This document shows, piece by piece, positions 1 through 5,504 of a DNA stretch of 6,009 bases (position 1 is the first letter of the stretch; each line of letters opens with the position of its first letter). The stretch is from assembly GCA_017828835.1 (NCBI GenBank), contig JAGAEK010000050.1:1-6009 (forward strand), written 5' to 3'. The position numbers and the translations under genes were made by a program. The notes beneath the pieces were generated by a model. It searched no databases and had not been told where the DNA came from. It saw only the letters and a list, made by a program, of their open reading frames with translations. This DNA is from Oscillospiraceae bacterium. GTDB taxonomy: Bacteria; Bacillota; Clostridia; Oscillospirales; Ruminococcaceae.

Positions 1-52
1 AACGCTCAACAAAGAGTGGCAGGATATGGTGATAGAACAAAATGAGCACTGA
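1..52 (+). CDS. Glycyl radical enzyme, C-terminal tail (partial, 5' end outside window)
   Basis: Only the last 16 codons (2-49) and the TGA stop (50-52) are present. The peptide TLNKEWQDMVIEQNEH fits the extreme C-terminus of pyruvate formate-lyase-like glycyl radical enzymes, where the glycyl radical loop is followed by a pattern close to L-x-x-E-x-Q-D-x-x-I-x-R-x-E-H. The radical glycine itself would lie just left of the window. The very next gene encodes the matching radical SAM activase, which strongly supports the assignment. Members of this family are oxygen-sensitive cytoplasmic lyases, dehydratases or decarboxylases acting on substrates such as diols, choline, isethionate or hydroxyproline; nothing in 16 residues tells which. 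Family membership is inferred from tail pattern plus neighbour; the substrate is unknown. Confidence 0.75.
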   Translation, partial: TLNKEWQDMVIEQNEH

Positions 53-941
53 AATGAAATTAAACGTAACCGAAATACAACGCTTTTGTATGCACGACGG
101 CCCGGGTCTCCGCACGACGGTCTTTTTGAAAGGATGCCCCCTGCGCTGCGCGTGGTGCCATAACCCCGAAACGCAATTATTTAATTGCGAACTGCTTTTT
201 TATCCCAATAAATGCATAGGGTGCGCCGCTTGTGAGGCTTCCTGCCCCAATGGCGTCCACGCTTTAAATGAAAAGCACTCGATCAACAGAGAAAAATGCG
301 TTTGTTGCGGTGAATGCGTTAAAAATTGCCCCACGAGCGCACTTGAAATCTGCGGCAAGAATATGTCGATTGAAGCGATATTGTCCGAGATAGAGAAGGA
401 TCAAGCCTTTTATGGGGAAAAAGGTGGGATAACCCTCTCTGGCGGCGAACCGTTTGCACAGGGGAAGGCCGTAATAGAATTACTGAAGGCTTGTAAAGAA
501 AACGGATTTTCCACAGCGGTAGAGACCTGCGGTTATGCCGATTCTGACGACATTCTTGCAGCACTGCCGTATATTGATTTGTTTTTGTGGGACATCAAGG
601 ATACGGATAATGTGCGTCACAAGCGGTATACCGGAGTTAACAACGACACAATTCTGAAAAACCTGTGGCTCATCAACGAGAATAACGCGAGGATTCGCCT
701 TCGCTGTATTTTGGTGAGCGGAGTAAATACCGATGAAAAACATTACTCCGCCATTGCGGAGCTGGCAAACAGAATCAATAATTTTGACGGCGCAGAATTG
801 CTCCCATATCATGCCTATGGAGGAACCAAGTCGGTCTTCCTTGGCGGCGAGAATAGCGGAAGAAAAGAATGGATCCCCGGCGCTGATGAACTTGAGCGCG
901 TACGAATCGCACTAAAAAAGCGAAACATTTGCGTTTGTTAG
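42..941 (+). CDS. Glycyl radical enzyme activating enzyme (radical SAM, two extra 4Fe-4S clusters)
   Basis: This cytoplasmic enzyme uses S-adenosylmethionine and a 4Fe-4S cluster to abstract a hydrogen from the active-site glycine of its partner. The radical SAM motif CPLRCAWC gives C32, C36 and C39. It is followed by a ferredoxin-like insert with two CxxCxxCxxxCP sites (C58/61/64/68 and C86/89/92/96), the layout of activases for decarboxylase and lyase type enzymes rather than the short PflA type. LSGGEP (residues 132-137) binds the SAM amino group; VETCGY (160-165) and DIK (184-186) are further family motifs. At 299 residues the length is normal. The ATG at 42 has GGTGAT eight bases upstream and overlaps the upstream gene by 11 bases; an in-frame ATG at 54, one base after that gene's stop, is an alternative. 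Either arrangement implies translational coupling. The family is certain; the partner's substrate is not. Confidence 0.95.
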   Translation: MSTEMKLNVTEIQRFCMHDGPGLRTTVFLKGCPLRCAWCHNPETQLFNCELLFYPNKCIGCAACEASCPNGVHALNEKHSINREKCVCCGECVKNCPTSALEICGKNMSIEAILSEIEKDQAFYGEKGGITLSGGEPFAQGKAVIELLKACKENGFSTAVETCGYADSDDILAALPYIDLFLWDIKDTDNVRHKRYTGVNNDTILKNLWLINENNARIRLRCILVSGVNTDEKHYSAIAELANRINNFDGAELLPYHAYGGTKSVFLGGENSGRKEWIPGADELERVRIALKKRNICVC

Positions 942-1127
942 GTCTTGTCCTCTGTCAATAGTCGGGCAATTCGATTTATTTTTCGGTTCTGCCGACATTG
1001 TAACAAAGGAAAAGAGGGAAGTCGAAAAACTCGAAGAATGATAAAAGAGAAGGCGAAATGTGTGCAACCGGCGTGCAACGGAAACGATTTTTAACGGTTT
1101 CAGATTGTCTTTCCCGATAAACAAAAA
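942..1127. other. Non-coding stretch between the GRE operon and the terminators
   Basis: I find no credible gene here on either strand. Short open frames lack ribosome binding sites and recognisable motifs. The only structure seen is a small TCGG/CCGA stem near 965-977, a direct repeat GTGCAAC (1062-1068 and 1073-1079) with an 11-base period, and a TCGAA repeat (1022-1026, 1031-1035). A weak minus-strand promoter-like pair (TTCGAC, TACAAT) lies around 1000-1025 but has no gene to serve. Confidence 0.5.
1062..1079. repeat. Direct repeat GTGCAAC with 11-bp period
   Basis: GTGCAAC occurs at 1062-1068 and again at 1073-1079, one DNA helical turn apart, and both copies are followed by CGG or CCGG. 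This is the geometry of a protein-binding site (operator or recombinase arm site), but the repeat is short and could be chance. No regulator or recombinase gene is in the window. Confidence 0.3.
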
Positions 1128-1168
1128 GCTCGATGTCCCTTGTAAATACAGGGATTTCGAGCATTTTT
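1123..1168. terminator. Bidirectional Rho-independent terminator
   Basis: A hairpin pairs 1128-1140 (GCTCGATGTCCCT) with 1150-1162 (AGGGATTTCGAGC) around a 9-base loop; 12 of 13 positions pair, counting one G-T, with a single T-T mismatch. On the plus strand it is followed by five T (1164-1168). On the minus strand the flanking AAAAA (1123-1127) becomes a T5 tract. It can therefore end the plus-strand GRE/activase transcript and the minus-strand tRNA transcript, which converge here. Confidence 0.85.
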
Positions 1169-1180
1169 AGCAAAGATAAA

Positions 1181-1205
1181 TCCGGGCCTTTCAGCCCGGA
1201 TTTTT
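1181..1205 (+). terminator. Rho-independent terminator, second of a tandem pair
   Basis: A perfect 7-bp GC-rich stem, TCCGGGC (1181-1187) with GCCCGGA (1194-1200), closes a 6-base loop and is followed by TTTTT (1201-1205) on the plus strand. On the minus strand the hairpin starts five bases beyond the tRNA CCA end and is followed by only TTTATC, so there it is weaker as a terminator and may mainly protect or delimit the tRNA precursor 3' end. Its plus-strand T tract touches the last base of the tRNA CCA. Confidence 0.8.
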
Positions 1206-1291
1206 GGTGCGGGTAACAGGAATTGAACCTGCATGAAATTGCTTTCACTAGAACCTGAATCTAGCGCGTCTGCCAGTTCCGCCATACCCGC
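1205..1291 (-). tRNA. tRNA-Leu (anticodon CAG)
   Basis: Read on the minus strand, the acceptor stem GCGGGTA (1291-1285) pairs perfectly with TACCCGC (1215-1209), followed by discriminator A and an encoded CCA (1207-1205). The anticodon arm is CTAGA-TTCAGGT-TCTAG, giving anticodon CAG, so it reads CUG leucine codons. A long variable arm and a T arm GCAGG-TTCAATT-CCTGT complete an 87-nucleotide type II tRNA, as expected for leucine. An open reading frame beginning MAELADALDSG across this gene is the well-known artefact of translating tRNA-Leu and is not a protein. It is transcribed from its own promoter at 1306-1335. Confidence 0.97.
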
Positions 1292-1305
1292 AATTAACGT
1301 TTGGT

Positions 1306-1335
1306 ATTATATCACTGATATCTGACGTTTGTCAA
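1306..1335 (-). promoter_or_regulatory. Sigma-A promoter of tRNA-Leu, with an overlapping palindrome
   Basis: On the minus strand a perfect -35 TTGACA (1335-1330) is separated by 18 bases from a perfect -10 TATAAT (1311-1306), placing the start near 1299, about eight bases before the mature tRNA. A 13-base palindrome, ATATCA-C-TGATAT (1309-1321), overlaps the upstream half of the -10, and ACGTTTG occurs on both flanks (1298-1304 region and 1325-1331). These could be an operator but may be chance in AT-rich DNA. Confidence 0.9.
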
Positions 1336-1366
1336 TAGTTTTCATGCCGCTTTTATGCATTTTTAT

Positions 1367-3049
1367 TTATCTTGTCAAAAGAACACAATCCGTAACCGTA
1401 AGCGGCTCAAAATAAATCCCGCCCCGAATAACGTTTTCATCAAACTCGGCTTTTATATTTTCTCCGGGATGATTTATTTCATCGGGTATCATTTTCCATC
1501 CCGTACAGCGTTCGCCGCCGTCCGAAAGTAATCCGTTCACCACTATAAAAACAACTCCGGCTCGCAGATCGTATACTATCGCAATTTTATTAAGCCCGGA
1601 TCTCAAACACGGTTCGGTATGTAAACTGAAGTTTACTCTCGTCTCTTCAGCTGCCACTTCTATCGATCCGTCCTGAAACGCCGTAACCGTAACTCCTTCT
1701 TCCCTTTTATCTTTATTGCAGAAAATCAGCGTTTTATTTCCCGGCTTATACGTAAATTCAAAATTCAGCGTCACTCCCTTGAAATTTTTGTCTTCCAACC
1801 TGCAAAACGGCTTCGAAAAAACGTTTTTTTCAACGCCGCCGAGCAGTACGTCGGGAGCTTTTTTACATTCAGCACCTTTGTCAAACTGTCTGAAAATATC
1901 GTTTATAAAACTCATCGGTATCGCATGAGTACGCGCCGTCGTTTTCTGCGTTTCGGAAATATAGAGCGTATCTTCGGCCTTTATATAATCCGGATAGCTG
2001 CACCCTGCATTATGATTTCTCGAGTAGAGCAATATTTCCGGCTGAGATACTTCAAGCGTTTTCCCGCCTTCTTTCTCGATCTCTACTGCCGCAGATATCC
2101 ATTCGGGATTTCTTGCGTAAAATCCGTTATATCCGTTGTTAGTGAACCAAAATAAAAACCTTCCGTCGCCTATATTCCAAAAAGTATTGTTTGCACGGGA
2201 GTTTTTAATATTCCTGCCATCCGGATATTTCAGTTGACAAGATTTTTCGAAACTACGTCCGCCGTCGCGGCTCACGGAAAATCCTATCCCGCCCTTTGCC
2301 GTACGGAAAGTGCATACTATCGATCCGTCAGACAGCATGACGCAGCTGTGCTCTTCACAAACGTCGCCCAGTTCGTCCGCCTTCAATATCCCGTCTCCTT
2401 CAGGCAGCGTTACCCAATGCGCTTCGTCGGGATTTGCGAAAAGATCCTCGCTTTTCAAAATTACACCCTCGCCCACGCTGAGATCTTTATTAGTCTTGGT
2501 TAGGGGAACGTATACCGATCCGTCTTTGACAAGTATCTTAGATACGTTCCAAAAAAACGGAATGATTTTTCCGTCAGGCGCAATATAAGGATATTCCCTT
2601 TCCATCTTCGTCGGACGGATCGGAATATTATGGCGCGGCGACCAACTTTCTCCGCCGTCTTTGCTGTATCTGTAACAAAAAGACACGCCCATATCAAATC
2701 TTGTATATCCCGTGCAGCCGACGTTTTCCTTCGTGTAGTGCTTATCGTTATAACAGTAAAAACAAAAGACGGTCCCATCTGGTCCTACCGCCATCTTACT
2801 GTAGGACGACTCCCAATATTTCCCGTCTTCCTTAGGTTCTATTCTTTTTGGCGCGCTCCAAGTACGGCCTCTGTCGCAGCTTTTCAAAATACTGACGTAC
2901 TGTGTGCTGCTGCCTTCGGTTTCTTCGGACGTGGTAACGGCGCAGATCCAACTGCCGTCTTTTAATTCAGCAAGCGCCGGCTCATCGCAGTATCCGCCGT
3001 TTTCCGTCGGAATAACAAAGCCCTCTTCGATATTTCTGAAATCTCCCAT
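1367..3049 (-). CDS. Sialidase-superfamily BNR/Asp-box beta-propeller protein with C-terminal LamG-like domain
   Basis: Predicted cytoplasmic glycan-acting enzyme of 560 residues, without signal peptide or membrane segment. Three Asp boxes of the S-x-D-x-G-x-[TS]-[WF] type are visible: SCDRGRTW (57-64), SKDGGESW (129-136) and SRDGGRSF (260-267), which mark a six-bladed sialidase-type propeller spanning about residues 1-390. EEHSCVMLSDGS with R249 (232-249) resembles the catalytic Glu and second Arg region of GH33 enzymes; SRANN (284-288), GCSYPDY (349-355) and ISETQK (364-369) are further family-like positions. Residues about 400-560 look like a beta-rich lectin or LamG-type module. The N-terminal FRIP motif is absent: YCDEPAL (20-26) has Asp where the first catalytic Arg should be, so true sialidase activity is doubtful. 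The ATG at 3049 has GAGGGG (3066-3061) upstream and a consensus promoter. The fold is confident; the substrate is unknown. Confidence 0.85.
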   Translation of the reverse strand: MGDFRNIEEGFVIPTENGGYCDEPALAELKDGSWICAVTTSEETEGSSTQYVSILKSCDRGRTWSAPKRIEPKEDGKYWESSYSKMAVGPDGTVFCFYCYNDKHYTKENVGCTGYTRFDMGVSFCYRYSKDGGESWSPRHNIPIRPTKMEREYPYIAPDGKIIPFFWNVSKILVKDGSVYVPLTKTNKDLSVGEGVILKSEDLFANPDEAHWVTLPEGDGILKADELGDVCEEHSCVMLSDGSIVCTFRTAKGGIGFSVSRDGGRSFEKSCQLKYPDGRNIKNSRANNTFWNIGDGRFLFWFTNNGYNGFYARNPEWISAAVEIEKEGGKTLEVSQPEILLYSRNHNAGCSYPDYIKAEDTLYISETQKTTARTHAIPMSFINDIFRQFDKGAECKKAPDVLLGGVEKNVFSKPFCRLEDKNFKGVTLNFEFTYKPGNKTLIFCNKDKREEGVTVTAFQDGSIEVAAEETRVNFSLHTEPCLRSGLNKIAIVYDLRAGVVFIVVNGLLSDGGERCTGWKMIPDEINHPGENIKAEFDENVIRGGIYFEPLTVTDCVLLTR

Positions 3050-3073
3050 ACCGTTTCACACCCCTCGTCTATA

Positions 3074-3102
3074 ATTATATTCGCATTGTTCCTCCGGGTC
3101 AA
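3074..3102 (-). promoter_or_regulatory. Promoter of the sialidase-like gene
   Basis: On the minus strand TTGACC (3102-3097) and TATAAT (3079-3074) are separated by 17 bases. The predicted start near 3067 leaves a leader of only about 18 bases that begins at the ribosome binding site GAGGGG, so there is no room for a riboswitch or attenuator. Regulation, if any, would act on initiation. Confidence 0.8.
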
Positions 3103-3126
3103 TTATTTATAAACGTAAAATTTATT

Positions 3127-3155
3127 TTGCCCTCCGTTTAATTTATTCATATATT
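3127..3155 (+). promoter_or_regulatory. Putative promoter of the AGCS symporter
   Basis: TTGCCC (3127-3132) and TATATT (3150-3155) are 17 bases apart, four and five matches out of six to consensus. The predicted start near 3162 leaves a leader of roughly 30 bases before the TTG start. It lies back-to-back with the sialidase-like promoter, whose -35 is 25 bases away. Confidence 0.45.
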
Positions 3156-3194
3156 GATCGGTTTCGGTATACCATTATTACGGTGGTGATAACG

Positions 3195-4532
3195 TTGGGC
3201 AACGTAATAGAAAGAGTAAACAGCACCGTCAACAGCTTTCTTTGGGGACCTCTGATGCTGATCGTCTTTATCGGGTGCGGGGCATATTTTTCTCTCAAAA
3301 CATCTTTTTTGCAGCTGCGCTGTTTTCCGTTTATATTTAAAAATCTGTTCAGTGATATAAAACAAAATTCAAAAAAAGAAATCAACTCGTTCAAAGCTCT
3401 GGCTACCGCTCTTTCGGGTACCATGGGGGTCGGAAATATAATCGGCGTTACTGCCGCGATCATTTCGGGCGGTCCAGGAGCCGTGTTCTGGATGTGGGCG
3501 TCGGCTTTTTTCGGTATGATGACAAAATACGCCGAGGCAACTCTCGCGATCGTTACCCGCCGCAGCAAAAACGGAGAAAATTACGGCGGCGCAATGTACT
3601 ATATCGAGGACGGTACCGGCTCCCGCTTCGTTGCCGTCTTGTTCTCCGTCTTTTGTCTTCTCGCGTCATACGGCGTCGGTAATATGGCTCAGTCAAATGC
3701 CGCGGCGTCGATCATGAACGACGTTTTCAAAATTCCGAAACCGCTTATCGGAACCGCGGTCTGTATCATTACCGCCGTCGTGATATTCGGAGGGATAAAA
3801 CGTATCTCGCTTATATCCTCGGCTGTGATCCCCGCTCTCTCGGCAGTCTACATACTAATGTCGCTGACCGTAATAATCGCAAACATATCTTCCGTTCCGA
3901 AAGTTTTTTCCTGCATACTGTCCGACGCGTTCAGTTTCCGTGCCGCAAAAGGAGGCGCACTCGGTTTTCTGATGTCGAAATCGGTCCGTATCGGGCTCGC
4001 GCGCGGAGTTTTTACAAACGAGGCAGGCATGGGGTCAGCTTCTATCGCCCACGCTTCCGGTAACGAATCTTCTCCCGCAAAACAAGGCGCTTTCGGTATT
4101 TTCGAAGTGTTCCTCGACACCTTCGTTATAACTACCCTCACTGCTCTCGCCGCTCTCTGTTCCGGCGCTTTTTCGCAATCATCTTCCGCGTCGGGTACCG
4201 AAGTCGCCATAAAAACGTTTTCATCCGTTTTCGGTAAATCCGGCGAAATCATAACCGCCGTTTCTCTGCTTTTATTCGCTTTGCCGTCGATCTTCGGCTG
4301 GGCATATTACGGAGAACAAAGCGTTATATATATTTTCGGTAAAAAAACGGGCGTACGGTTTTTGTTCAAACTATCGTTTTCACTTGCTGCAGTTTTGGGT
4401 GCCGTTATCGGCTCGTCGCTCGTCTTTGAAATATCCGACACCTTCAACGGACTTATGTCTATCCCGAATATCGTCGCGCTTCTTATTCTCTCGCCTCAGG
4501 TCATTTCCGAAACGAATAAACTGTTTAAATAG
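3195..4532 (+). CDS. Sodium:alanine/amino acid symporter, AGCS family
   Basis: Integral membrane carrier that imports a small neutral amino acid, typically alanine or glycine, with sodium. Numbered from the TTG at 3195, the 445-residue product carries family hallmarks in order: N-terminal NSFLWGPLMLIV, FLQLRCFP, SGTMGVGNIIG (74-84), SGGPGAVFWMW (91-101), TKYAE (110-114), YGGAMYYI (130-137), QSN (166-168) and GVFTNEAGMGSA (271-282). About ten to eleven hydrophobic segments are present and the length is normal. TTG 3195 is preferred because GGTGGTGAT, complementary to the 16S tail, sits four bases before it; GTG codons at 3183 and 3186 are in frame but lack a site. The stop overlaps the convergent small ORF by 8 bases. 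It is divergent from the sialidase-like gene. The exact substrate cannot be read from sequence. Confidence 0.92.
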   Translation: MGNVIERVNSTVNSFLWGPLMLIVFIGCGAYFSLKTSFLQLRCFPFIFKNLFSDIKQNSKKEINSFKALATALSGTMGVGNIIGVTAAIISGGPGAVFWMWASAFFGMMTKYAEATLAIVTRRSKNGENYGGAMYYIEDGTGSRFVAVLFSVFCLLASYGVGNMAQSNAAASIMNDVFKIPKPLIGTAVCIITAVVIFGGIKRISLISSAVIPALSAVYILMSLTVIIANISSVPKVFSCILSDAFSFRAAKGGALGFLMSKSVRIGLARGVFTNEAGMGSASIAHASGNESSPAKQGAFGIFEVFLDTFVITTLTALAALCSGAFSQSSSASGTEVAIKTFSSVFGKSGEIITAVSLLLFALPSIFGWAYYGEQSVIYIFGKKTGVRFLFKLSFSLAAVLGAVIGSSLVFEISDTFNGLMSIPNIVALLILSPQVISETNKLFK

Positions 4533-4695
4533 TATCGACGCCTTTCTTTAAGCACAGCTTTTCGTTTCCTGTACACTCGCCGCCGCATAAACACCTTTCG
4601 CTTCTTTCGCCCTTTTCTCCGATCCTTATTTCAAACACCACGTTTCTCTTCATTTCGGGACAATATCTCTCAACTATGTTTCTTATCTCTTTCAT
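4525..4695 (-). CDS. Small Cys-rich protein, unknown function (56 aa)
   Basis: Not a family I can name. From the ATG at 4695 the product is 56 residues with five cysteines: C12 in YCPEMKRN, then C35, C37, C41 and C48 in the segment CLCGGEC plus a C-terminal Cys. The spacing suggests a small zinc- or metal-binding knuckle, although no standard motif fits exactly. The charged segment between (VVFEIRIGEKGERSER) looks like a beta hairpin. Support for a real gene: AAGAGG (centred near 4710) about 12 bases upstream, a promoter-like pair at 4742-4769, and its own AT-rich leader. The longer frame from a TTG at 4725 would read through this ribosome binding site and is less likely. Its stop overlaps the end of the symporter gene by 8 bases, in convergent orientation. 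Confidence is moderate. Confidence 0.6.
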   Translation of the reverse strand: MKEIRNIVERYCPEMKRNVVFEIRIGEKGERSERCLCGGECTGNEKLCLKKGVDTI

Positions 4696-4741
4696 AAAAA
4701 TAACAAGCCTCTTTTCAAAAAACAAATTTGCAATTTAAAAT

Positions 4742-4769
4742 AATATATGCCGTATCGACTGATTTTAAA
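4742..4769 (-). promoter_or_regulatory. Weak promoter candidate for the small Cys-rich ORF
   Basis: On the minus strand TTTAAA (4769-4764) and TATATT (4747-4742) are 16 bases apart. The -10 is good (five of six), the -35 is poor, and the DNA is AT-rich, so chance matches are likely. Confidence 0.3.
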
Positions 4770-4779
4770 CTTTCCTTTT

Positions 4780-4810
4780 TTGCATATTTTAAAGAATATA
4801 TTCCTATACT
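4780..4810 (+). promoter_or_regulatory. Weak promoter candidate for yaaL-bofA
   Basis: TATACT (4805-4810) is a good -10; the best -35 is TTGCAT (4780-4785), but the 19-base spacer is long. The 158-bp AT-rich intergenic region 4696-4853 must hold the divergent promoters for the small Cys-rich ORF and yaaL. A sporulation sigma factor site cannot be excluded. Confidence 0.3.
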
Positions 4811-4853
4811 TAAATCATAAAATTAACCAATCTACTATGAAAGGGATGTTTTT

Positions 4854-5132
4854 ATGGATCTTGTAAAATTTATGCAATTTAAAAAGAAACCTCAGTCGAC
4901 AGATGAAAATATCAGGAATTTGAAAAATGAATTTTATGAAATAATCGAACAACTGAATAATACCGACCGAACGTTCGACCTCGTTTCCGACCCAAAACTT
5001 ATAGAAGCCTGCATATACGAACGTAAAGCGCTTTCTCTTCGTGCGGAACGGCTGCTCAAACTCGCCGCTTCCTACGATCTGTCTTTGGACGCTCTTTGCG
5101 GCTTCGGAAAGAAGGATTGTAATTGTTTTTGA
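4854..5132 (+). CDS. yaaL: YaaL family protein (DUF2508)
   Basis: Small cytoplasmic protein of 92 residues without known biochemical function. It is mostly helical and charged; the segment LVSDPKLIEACIYE (about 43-56), followed by RAERLLKLA, matches the DUF2508 pattern in which a DPxLIxAxIYE helix continues into an L-rich helix. The tail CGFGKKDCNCF has three Cys and is lineage-specific as far as I can tell. The ATG at 4854 has AAAGGGA (4840-4846) seven bases upstream. It overlaps bofA by 10 bases; the same gene order, yaaL then bofA, occurs in Bacillus subtilis downstream of recR. Here recR is absent: the upstream side is a divergent small ORF and a symporter. The neighbour raises confidence in the call. 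Confidence 0.82.
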   Translation: MDLVKFMQFKKKPQSTDENIRNLKNEFYEIIEQLNNTDRTFDLVSDPKLIEACIYERKALSLRAERLLKLAASYDLSLDALCGFGKKDCNCF

Positions 5133-5374
5133 AATACTTCGTTATAATTGCCTCGATAGCAATAATAATTTTTTATTGCCTTCGAGCAAAACCTAAGTCC
5201 GTTTCACTGCTTTTTATGTCAGTACCGGGGCTTCTGGCTCTCGCATTTTTAAACTCGATATCCGATCTGACCGGACTTTACATATCCTATTCTCCTTTCA
5301 ACGTCGTTATGTGTACTTTTTTCGGACTGCCCGGAGTTATAACTGCCTCGGTTTTTAACATTATCAACGTATGA
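5123..5374 (+). CDS. bofA: Pro-sigma-K processing inhibitor BofA family protein
   Basis: Small integral membrane protein, 83 residues. In Bacillus subtilis BofA sits in the outer forespore membrane with SpoIVFA and holds the protease SpoIVFB inactive until a signal from the forespore arrives; many Clostridia keep BofA homologues without the full set. Hydrophobic segments are visible at about 3-19, 27-46 and 60-82. The family core is the LLALAFLNSISDLTG segment, then PFNVVMCTFFGLPGV (58-72), matching the N-x-x-x-x-x-x-x-G-x-P-G pattern near the C-terminus. The start is TTG 5123, placed six bases after GAAGGA (5111-5116); a second TTG at 5129 overlaps the yaaL stop. Overlap and a TTG start suggest low, coupled translation. 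No clear terminator follows. Confidence 0.85.
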   Translation: MFLKYFVIIASIAIIIFYCLRAKPKSVSLLFMSVPGLLALAFLNSISDLTGLYISYSPFNVVMCTFFGLPGVITASVFNIINV

Positions 5375-5404
5375 TTTTCACGCTTTCGATATCGCCTTCT
5401 TCGA

Positions 5405-5433
5405 TTGACTTTTTTATTTTTTAAGGTTATAAT
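5405..5433 (+). promoter_or_regulatory. Sigma-A promoter of the metallophosphoesterase gene
   Basis: TTGACT (5405-5410) and a perfect TATAAT (5428-5433) are separated by 17 bases. The predicted start is near 5440, giving a 65-base AT-rich leader without obvious hairpin that ends in the strong ribosome binding site AAGGAGA (5492-5498). The gene is therefore independently transcribed and not only by read-through from bofA. Confidence 0.85.
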
Positions 5434-5504
5434 AATAACATATATATTCAAAATCAGCATTAATGTGCGGCTTTTCCTGAAATTTTTAATTAAGGAGATT
5501 TTTT

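Noticed and set aside
1..45. Frame 1 reads NAQQRVAGYGDRTK-stop, which looks like the RVxGY glycyl radical motif itself.
   Set aside because: The other frame (2-52) gives TLNKEWQDMVIEQNEH, which fits the conserved end of the family after the radical loop. The GRE normally continues some 20 residues past RVxGY, whereas frame 1 stops after six. The motif in frame 1 is a coincidence.
976..1248. Minus-strand ORF of 90 codons, and a 70-codon one at 912-1124
   Set aside because: They run through the tRNA and both terminators or the activase end, have no ribosome binding site, and show no recognisable protein features.
1100..1285. Minus-strand ORF starting MAELADALDSGSS
   Set aside because: It is the translation of the tRNA-Leu gene and its downstream hairpins, a known artefact.
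1336..1366. Possible terminator for the sialidase-like gene (ATGC...GCAT)
   Set aside because: Only a 4-bp stem without a proper T tract. Read-through into the tRNA-Leu transcript and termination at the hairpins beyond it is equally possible.
1716..2965. Several plus-strand ORFs of 70-111 codons
   Set aside because: They lie antisense inside the sialidase-like gene, whose frame has clear Asp boxes and a full start signal; these are shadows.
3143..3568. Minus-strand ORF of 141 codons, and another at 3848-4252
   Set aside because: Antisense to the AGCS symporter, rich in residues produced by complement of its codons, with no motif; shadows.
5375..5404. Terminator after bofA
   Set aside because: Only the short palindrome CGATATCG is present and the T-rich stretch that follows is not attached to a stable stem.
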